From: Spirochaetaceae bacterium UBA6089
GTDB lineage: Bacteria; Spirochaetota; Spirochaetia; Treponematales; Rectinemataceae
Length of the DNA stretch: 36,233 bases
NCBI GenBank assembly: GCA_002435985.1
Contig: DIXD01000049.1
Coordinates: 1-36,233 of the forward strand
Direction of reading: 5' to 3'
In this document: positions 31,336 to 36,233 of the stretch, piece by piece
Layout of the letters: every line of letters begins with the position of its first letter
How positions within the stretch are numbered: position 1 is the first letter of the stretch
Translations under genes and position numbers: made by a program
The notes under the pieces: model-generated
Told to the model about the DNA's origin: nothing
Databases searched by the model: none
The model's input: the letters and a program-made list of their open reading frames with translations, nothing else

Positions 31336-33192
31336 ATGCCGAGAATTGCAGTTTGGGAGCCGGATCCCATTATTGCGCTCGATATCGCAAGGAGCATCGA
31401 ACGAGAAAAACTCGCCGATGTCGAGGTAATTTCTGCGCTCGACGAAGTTCTCCATGAGCAAAGAAACTCGCATCATGAGCTTCTTATTGTGGACATAGGC
31501 GATGAACAGCAATCGGTCATCGATGCGACGATAAGAATTCATCGCGATGCCGGCATATATTGCCTTGTCATAAGCGACCACACGTTGTCGAGCTCTCTGG
31601 CGAAACTGCGCGAGGCCGAGCCTCTCGGAATCCTTGTAAAACCTTTCTCGGCAAGGGAACTCATCGCCAATGTCGAGGCTGCCCTCTACCGTGCTTCGAT
31701 GGAAAAAAGATTACGGGATAGCGAGCAGAGATATAGAAATTTGTTTGCATACAGCCTTTCCGCCCGCTGCGTCGTCGACTCCGAAGGGACCATACTGGAG
31801 CTGAACAGAGCATTCGAATCGAGCTTTCTTGTATCCGAGAAGATAACGAACATCCGGAGCATGTTTTTAGAGGAGGGAACGTGGGCGAAGATCCTCGCGA
31901 ATCTCCAGCATACGCATGTTTTTCAGGAGGAGATTCGCACCCGGGATTTGGGACGAGGCCAAAGAGATCTTGTCTGCAGTTTTTCTTTTTTTCAGGAAGA
32001 GCCGGGCAGGGCCGATATTCTCTGTGAGTTTATCGATATTACAGAGTCCAAGCGTTTGAGAGAAGAGCTCTTTCAGTCTCAGAAATTGGAGGCCATCGGC
32101 AGGTTGTCGAGCGGGGTCGCGCACGACCTCAACAATTTTTTGACATCGATACTCGGATTTGTCGAGATGATGAAGATGGACCTGCCCCCGGACAGTGCTG
32201 TGCTGGAAGATGCCCATGGCATCGAGAGAGTCGTACAGAAGACATCCATGTTGACGAAGCAGTTGCTGGGGCTTTCTCGTCCCAAGTCATATACACCGAC
32301 CATGATCGATCTAAGAGAAATCCTGAATGATGTCTACAAAATGTTGAAAAAGCTTCTCCCGGAACGGATTTCATTGTCGCTTAGGGTGCCGGAAGAGCCT
32401 GTGTTCGCCCGCGTCGATGCGAATCATATCGGACAGATCGTGCTCAATCTTGTGCTCAATGCAAAGGATGCTATAGAGAAGACCGAGAATCCTCGCATCT
32501 GTATTCGGCTCGACATCCAGGAAGATGCCGCACCTCCGCATCGCCAGTACGCCCTCATAGAAGTGAAGGATAACGGTATCGGTATAGATGCCAAGGATAT
32601 CACAAAGATTTTTAACCCCTTCTTTACTACAAAGGAAGCCGATAAAGGGACGGGGCTCGGTCTTTCGATCGTAAAATCCCTCACGGAGCTGAACGGAGGG
32701 CACATTACGGTCAACAGCGAACCGGGCCGTGGCACTGTGTTCAGTATCTGGCTCCCACGTCAGCAGAAGTCTGCATCGCAGCTCGATGCTGAGGAACAGA
32801 AGATATCGATGCCGACGCTTGTGGGCGCCGCATGGTCGAACAAATTGGAGCATAAGCGCGTCCTTATCGTCGACGATGATGCATCGGTTCTGGAGTCGTG
32901 CACGCGGGTACTGGAACGCGTGGGCGCGAGCGTGGAAGCATGTACCAACGCGGGCGAGGCCTTCTTGCTCGCCGAACGCATGGAATTCGATCTGATGATT
33001 ACCGACGTCGTTTTGCCGAGCATGTATGGCACAGAGCTTTGGAAGAGGGTGCAGCGGGACGGCCGCATTGCCGCCTGCCTCTTTATGACGGGCTACGAAT
33101 CCCATGAGCTCGATATCCCCGCAGGTGTTCCTCTCTTGCATAAACCCTTTGACGCCCGAACACTCGTCGAAGCCTGCGCCCGTCTGTTGTGA
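31336..33192 (+). CDS. Hybrid sensor histidine kinase (REC-PAS-HisKA-HATPase-REC)
   Basis: A 618-residue cytoplasmic two-component protein without membrane segments. The N-terminal receiver (about 1-120) has phospho-acceptor D53 (LLIVDIGD) and K in LVKPFSAREL. A PAS domain follows (about 128-245, SEQRYRNLF). HisKA has H263 in GVAHDLNNF. The ATPase has the N box NLVLNAKDA, G1 DNGIGI and GTGLGLSIVKSL. The C-terminal receiver has D557 (MITDVVLP) and K in LLHKPFD. Receivers at both ends suggest it receives a phosphate from another kinase and also acts through its own. No DNA-binding partner is adjacent. The signal is unknown. Confidence 0.95.
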   Translation: MPRIAVWEPDPIIALDIARSIEREKLADVEVISALDEVLHEQRNSHHELLIVDIGDEQQSVIDATIRIHRDAGIYCLVISDHTLSSSLAKLREAEPLGILVKPFSARELIANVEAALYRASMEKRLRDSEQRYRNLFAYSLSARCVVDSEGTILELNRAFESSFLVSEKITNIRSMFLEEGTWAKILANLQHTHVFQEEIRTRDLGRGQRDLVCSFSFFQEEPGRADILCEFIDITESKRLREELFQSQKLEAIGRLSSGVAHDLNNFLTSILGFVEMMKMDLPPDSAVLEDAHGIERVVQKTSMLTKQLLGLSRPKSYTPTMIDLREILNDVYKMLKKLLPERISLSLRVPEEPVFARVDANHIGQIVLNLVLNAKDAIEKTENPRICIRLDIQEDAAPPHRQYALIEVKDNGIGIDAKDITKIFNPFFTTKEADKGTGLGLSIVKSLTELNGGHITVNSEPGRGTVFSIWLPRQQKSASQLDAEEQKISMPTLVGAAWSNKLEHKRVLIVDDDASVLESCTRVLERVGASVEACTNAGEAFLLAERMEFDLMITDVVLPSMYGTELWKRVQRDGRIAACLFMTGYESHELDIPAGVPLLHKPFDARTLVEACARLL

Positions 33193-33230
33193 AGCACCTA
33201 CACGCGCCGGTCATTTTCGGTTTTTTTGCA

Positions 33231-33974
33231 CTAAAAGGAACTGTCGAGATTATCGAAGCCCAAGAGCCGGTACAGTGTTATCTCGTACTTCGAGAGCTCC
33301 GCAGAGGCAAAGGTGCGTGTTTCGTGCGGAAGATCGATGTACAGCCTTCCTTCGACGCGGGCGGGGCGCTGACTTAAGACTACGACTTGATCTGCAAGAA
33401 AAAGCGCGTCGTGGATATCGTGCGAGACAATGATCACCGTCGGTTTTTCATCTGTCCACAGGCGAAGGAAGGCACGCATGAGGTCGATTTTCTGTCTGAG
33501 GTCCACTGAGGAGAAAGCCTCATCGAGCAACAGAATATCGGAAGGAAAGGCGAACGCCCTTGCCAAGGCGAGACGTTTTTGCATTCCTCCCGAGAGCTGG
33601 TTTGGTTTGTATTCCTTAAATTCAAAAAGGCCGGATTCGCGCAGGAAGCGCTCGATGCGCCGCTCTATCGTGATGGCATTCGTGTTGGATTGCAGCAGAG
33701 AGGACAGCGCAAAGCGCAGGTTGTCTTCGGCACTGAGCCAGCCAAGAAGTCTCGGTTCCTGAAAGCAGTACGAAAAACGTTTGCCTTCGAAACCGGCAAG
33801 CGAACCTGCGTCTGCGGGCATGATCCCTGACAAGATATTCAGAAGAGTGGTCTTCCCACAGCCGCTCGGGCCAAGAATCGCGACGATGGAGGAGTCCTCC
33901 AAGTCGAAGCTTATATCGTTGAGCACATGCAGCGAACCAAAACTTTTTTGAAGATTTTTTACGGCAGCGCTCAT
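33231..33974 (-). CDS. ABC importer ATP-binding protein (nitrate/sulfonate/taurine type)
   Basis: A 247-residue ATPase that powers the importer encoded upstream. Walker A is GPSGCGKTT (35-43), the signature is LSGGMQKR (127-134), Walker B is ILLLDEAF (147-154) and the switch histidine is in VSHDIHDAL. The sequence is of the SsuB/TauB/ThiZ group. The substrate cannot be told from this subunit. Its ATG overlaps the permease stop codon. It converges with the kinase gene, leaving 38 bases with no convincing terminator. Confidence 0.94.
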   Translation of the reverse strand: MSAAVKNLQKSFGSLHVLNDISFDLEDSSIVAILGPSGCGKTTLLNILSGIMPADAGSLAGFEGKRFSYCFQEPRLLGWLSAEDNLRFALSSLLQSNTNAITIERRIERFLRESGLFEFKEYKPNQLSGGMQKRLALARAFAFPSDILLLDEAFSSVDLRQKIDLMRAFLRLWTDEKPTVIIVSHDIHDALFLADQVVVLSQRPARVEGRLYIDLPHETRTFASAELSKYEITLYRLLGFDNLDSSF

Positions 33975-34774
33975 TGCTCGCCTCGCTCATAAGGTGTTTC
34001 TTGTGGCTGCTGGAATTGGGAACTGAACTTTGTCGTCAAAAGTCCGAAAAAATATTCAGTGAGACCACAGAGCAGTATCGTCGTAATTGCCCAGGCAAAG
34101 ACGGTCGGCGTTTCGAGAGTGAGTCTGGCATCCTGCATGCCGGTGCCGAGGGCCATCCGTGGCTGAGCCAGGACTTCGCCGGCGACGACAACCTTCCACG
34201 ACAGGCCAAGCGCATTCTTTGCTCCGGAAAACAAGTAGGGAAGCGCGGAGGGCAAGCGGAGTCGCCAGAAAATCGTTGACGTGGGCACATGGAAGAGCTC
34301 CGACATCTGGACGAGCTTTTGGTCTGCGGCGTGAACACCCGTCTCGGCCGATGTATAGATGACGGGAAAGGCCATAAGAACAGCGCTGAACACCGGCACC
34401 TGTGTCGAGGGAAACCAAAACATCGCGAGCAGAATGAGGGCTAGAACAGGAGTGGCCCGTATGCCGGTAATGAAAGGACTCATGAAGGCCTTCACCTCAG
34501 GATAAAAACCACTCAGCGAACCACTTGCAAGCCCAAGACAGAGGCTAATGACGAATGCTTCCAAGACGCGCAGTATGGTACCCCCTACAGAGGTCCAAAA
34601 CACGGCTCTACGCAGCAAATGCAAAAGAGCAGCGCCGGCTTCCCAGGGGCTCGGGAGTATCAGACTGCTCTTGACGAGGCTGGCCGTCAACTGCCACATT
34701 GCGACGAAGGCAATAACCCCAATAAGCCGCCACAAGAGCGAAGGTGGCTTTATGCCGTTATTGTATCTGGGCAT
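33971..34774 (-). CDS. ABC importer permease (nitrate/sulfonate/taurine type)
   Basis: A 267-residue inner-membrane permease with about six hydrophobic segments. The first is WRLIGVIAFVAMWQLTASL, followed by SLILPSPWEAGAALL, a phrase typical of SsuC/TauC/ThiX permeases. The EAA-like loop is WRLRLPSALPYLFSGAKNALGLSW. The longer open frame runs into the binding-protein gene, so the ATG at 34774 is chosen. It has no Shine-Dalgarno (the preceding bases are pyrimidine-rich) and overlaps the binding-protein gene by 17 bases, which points to translational coupling. Confidence 0.92.
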   Translation of the reverse strand: MPRYNNGIKPPSLLWRLIGVIAFVAMWQLTASLVKSSLILPSPWEAGAALLHLLRRAVFWTSVGGTILRVLEAFVISLCLGLASGSLSGFYPEVKAFMSPFITGIRATPVLALILLAMFWFPSTQVPVFSAVLMAFPVIYTSAETGVHAADQKLVQMSELFHVPTSTIFWRLRLPSALPYLFSGAKNALGLSWKVVVAGEVLAQPRMALGTGMQDARLTLETPTVFAWAITTILLCGLTEYFFGLLTTKFSSQFQQPQETPYERGEQ

Positions 34775-35720
34775 AGAACGCAGGAGGAGGAATGACGCCG
34801 CCGATGCTGGCCGGATCGAACTGCAAAAACACCGACAACAATGCCTCGATATTCGGAACGGCGCGGCTTGCCTCAATGAAGACAAAGTTGGAAATAGGAA
34901 TTGCCACTGTCGCCACCTGGGCCGATACTCCAAGGTCTAGGCTCTCTGCAAGTTTCCCTGTGCCCGCAGGATCTTGGATGGCTTTTTGAATGGATGCTCG
35001 GTACGAATCGACGAGGATGCCGATTTTGTCCGGAGCCGATTCGATAAGAGCCTTTCTGGCAGCAAAAAGGGACATTGGATAGTCATTGTGGCCCGTCACC
35101 GCCCGCCACTCTTTGGTGAGGTCGACCGGAGTCCGTATCGTGCTGTTCTTCTGAAGCGCCTGGGTGGCGAAAGGCTCCGGCAGTACAGCGTATGCAATCT
35201 TCCCGCTCGCAAGGCCCGCAGCAATCTCTGGATAGGCCAGATTATAGACCGGCACATAATCCTTCCCGGCAATCAAACCCTTTTGTGCGCAGAGATACTG
35301 GAACAGATAGTCAGGCGTTGCCTTCTGGCCCGCGATATAGATCGTTTTGCCGCTGATATCCGAGAGATCATCTATCGCCGGGTCGGTGGTCAGGAATTTC
35401 ACCATCCCATTGCCGACAACCGCCAGTGCCTGGATGGGGACGCCGGCATTATAGAGCTTGGCCGCCACGTTGATGGGCAAGACGCCGGCATCGATTTCAC
35501 CGTTGAGGAGCTTCGCCACGACCATATCAGCGCTCGAAACGGTGATGAACCTGAACTCTTCGGGACTTGTTCGAGAAAGCTCTCTCATCATCCATGCGCC
35601 GCTAAGACCGGAAGGCCCCTTGAGCACCGAGACGGTTACAGGGTCGTTCGGTGCGGCAGTTACTATAGAAATATTTACGATACATAGAAATGTTATAAAA
35701 AGAATCATGAAGCGCCTCAT
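34758..35720 (-). CDS. ABC importer substrate-binding protein (NMT1/SsuA-like)
   Basis: A 320-residue periplasmic binding protein. The signal peptide is MRRFMILFITFLCIVNISIV with likely cleavage near TAA-P; there is no lipobox cysteine. The body follows the NitT/TauT/NMT1 pattern: VSVLKGPSGLSGAWMMREL, LLNGEIDAGVLPINVAAKL, then ISGKTIYIAGQKATPDYLF. The ligand could be a sulfonate, a pyrimidine precursor or another small organic acid; the sequence does not decide. AGGAGGAGA precedes the ATG. It overlaps the end of rqcH (ATGA), an unusual neighbour for a transporter. Confidence 0.9.
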   Translation of the reverse strand: MRRFMILFITFLCIVNISIVTAAPNDPVTVSVLKGPSGLSGAWMMRELSRTSPEEFRFITVSSADMVVAKLLNGEIDAGVLPINVAAKLYNAGVPIQALAVVGNGMVKFLTTDPAIDDLSDISGKTIYIAGQKATPDYLFQYLCAQKGLIAGKDYVPVYNLAYPEIAAGLASGKIAYAVLPEPFATQALQKNSTIRTPVDLTKEWRAVTGHNDYPMSLFAARKALIESAPDKIGILVDSYRASIQKAIQDPAGTGKLAESLDLGVSAQVATVAIPISNFVFIEASRAVPNIEALLSVFLQFDPASIGGVIPPPAFYAQIQ

Positions 35721-36233
35721 AGCGTCTCCTCCTCGGTATGGTCTTCTTCGAGAAGCTCACGGATCTGAGCCTCCGTAAAGGTAATATATAAATTTTTCTC
35801 GAAATATGGAACCACCAGACCGATAGGCCCACCCTTAACCCTTCGGAGATTCTTGACGAATGCTGTGTGGACGTCTCCACCAAGATTTTTTCTGGCCTTG
35901 GAATAATAGAGGGCAAGGCGTGCCGCTGCAAGGAGCACCTCGGGAGGTATGGACTTGTTTTTCTGTGCTCGTATGAATACATAGGCGCCGGCGTAGTCTC
36001 TTGCATGGAGCCAGAGATCGGACCCGCGCACAGTATGCCGCAGCACCTCGTCGTTTTCCTTACCCGACCTCCCTATGAGGATTGTCCAGCCTCTATATTC
36101 CAGGTATTGGCAAGGATAGCGCGGCTTCTCTTTGCTCCGTGCGGCTCCGCCCTTGCGTAGAATCCGTGCGATGACAAGAGGGTCTGTTTCTCCCTCGATC
36201 TTTGCAAGCCAGCCTTCGAGTTGCCTGATGGAG
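35717..36233 (-). CDS. rqcH: RqcH/NFACT-family ribosome quality-control protein, C-terminal part (partial)
   Basis: The C-terminal 172 codons of a protein that enters at the right edge. The frame stays open to position 36233. The NFACT-R domain is clear: WTILIGRSGKENDEVL, then VRGSDLWLHARDYAGAYVFIR, then LAAARLALYYSKARKN and VKGGPIGLVVPY. RqcH (bacterial Rqc2, formerly fibronectin-binding protein A) adds alanine tails to nascent chains on split 50S subunits. The usual TYxxAKNV-type lysine-rich end is replaced by an acidic tail (LLEEDHTEEETL). It is probably in one operon with the ABC importer. Confidence 0.93.
   Translation of the reverse strand, partial: SIRQLEGWLAKIEGETDPLVIARILRKGGAARSKEKPRYPCQYLEYRGWTILIGRSGKENDEVLRHTVRGSDLWLHARDYAGAYVFIRAQKNKSIPPEVLLAAARLALYYSKARKNLGGDVHTAFVKNLRRVKGGPIGLVVPYFEKNLYITFTEAQIRELLEEDHTEEETL

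Noticed and set aside
33205..33232. T-run of seven after CCGGTCATTTTCGG as a terminator for the kinase gene
   Set aside because: The stem is only three pairs, too weak to support an intrinsic terminator.

Overview
The window looks like core chromosome from a spirochaete of the Treponema/Rectinema kind. Four things point that way. There is a V-type rather than F-type ATPase operon in the spirochaete order A-B-D-I-K. MEP-pathway isoprenoid genes (ispG, ispE) are present. There is a SpoVG protein, and the gene order ispE-spoVG-rplY-tilS-ftsH resembles that of Firmicutes and treponemes. The species assignment is inference from gene content; no rRNA marker is present. I see no insertion sequence, prophage, CRISPR array or integron, and no gap over 300 bases without a gene.

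Layout. 1-5464 (+): end of V-ATPase subunit A, then B, D, I and K, followed closely by ispG. 5467-6307 (-): an ArsR-type regulator and a small degenerate receiver-like protein. 6390-9791 (+): mfd. 9832-14524 (-): a tightly packed five-gene operon led by a NusG paralogue, followed by three subunits resembling a molybdenum hydroxylase (large, [2Fe-2S], FAD) and an RsmI-like methyltransferase. 14657-18705 (+): ligA, a DUF167 gene and argS. 18830-23276 (+): rplU, rpmA, obg, nadD, yqeK, a LytR-CpsA-Psr-type protein and rsfS. 23349-23672 (-): a small, extremely acidic protein. 23859-25955 (+): ispE, spoVG, tRNA-Gln and rplY. 26066-33192 (+): tilS, ftsH, a trypsin-like lipoprotein protease and a hybrid histidine kinase. 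33231-36233 (-): the 3' part of rqcH followed by a binding protein, permease and ATPase of a nitrate/sulfonate/taurine-type ABC importer.

How the genes work together. Most are housekeeping. Translation and ribosome assembly or quality control are covered by L21, L27, L25, Obg, RsfS, ArgRS, TilS, tRNA-Gln and RqcH. DNA repair is covered by Mfd and LigA, ion-motive energy by the V-ATPase, isoprenoids by IspG and IspE, NAD synthesis by NadD, and envelope proteolysis by FtsH and the lipoprotein protease.

The most unusual parts are three. First, in the NusG-paralogue operon the molybdenum-hydroxylase-like proteins have lost the motifs that bind the cofactor and catalyse the reaction. Second, several genes (arsR-type, nusG-type, ligA, argS, perhaps ispE) have a recognisable -35/-10 promoter ending about 7-10 bases before the start codon, which predicts leaderless mRNAs. 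Third, several conserved families appear in altered form: an LCP protein without its usual arginines, L27 with a shortened N-terminal tail, and a receiver-like protein without its phospho-acceptor.
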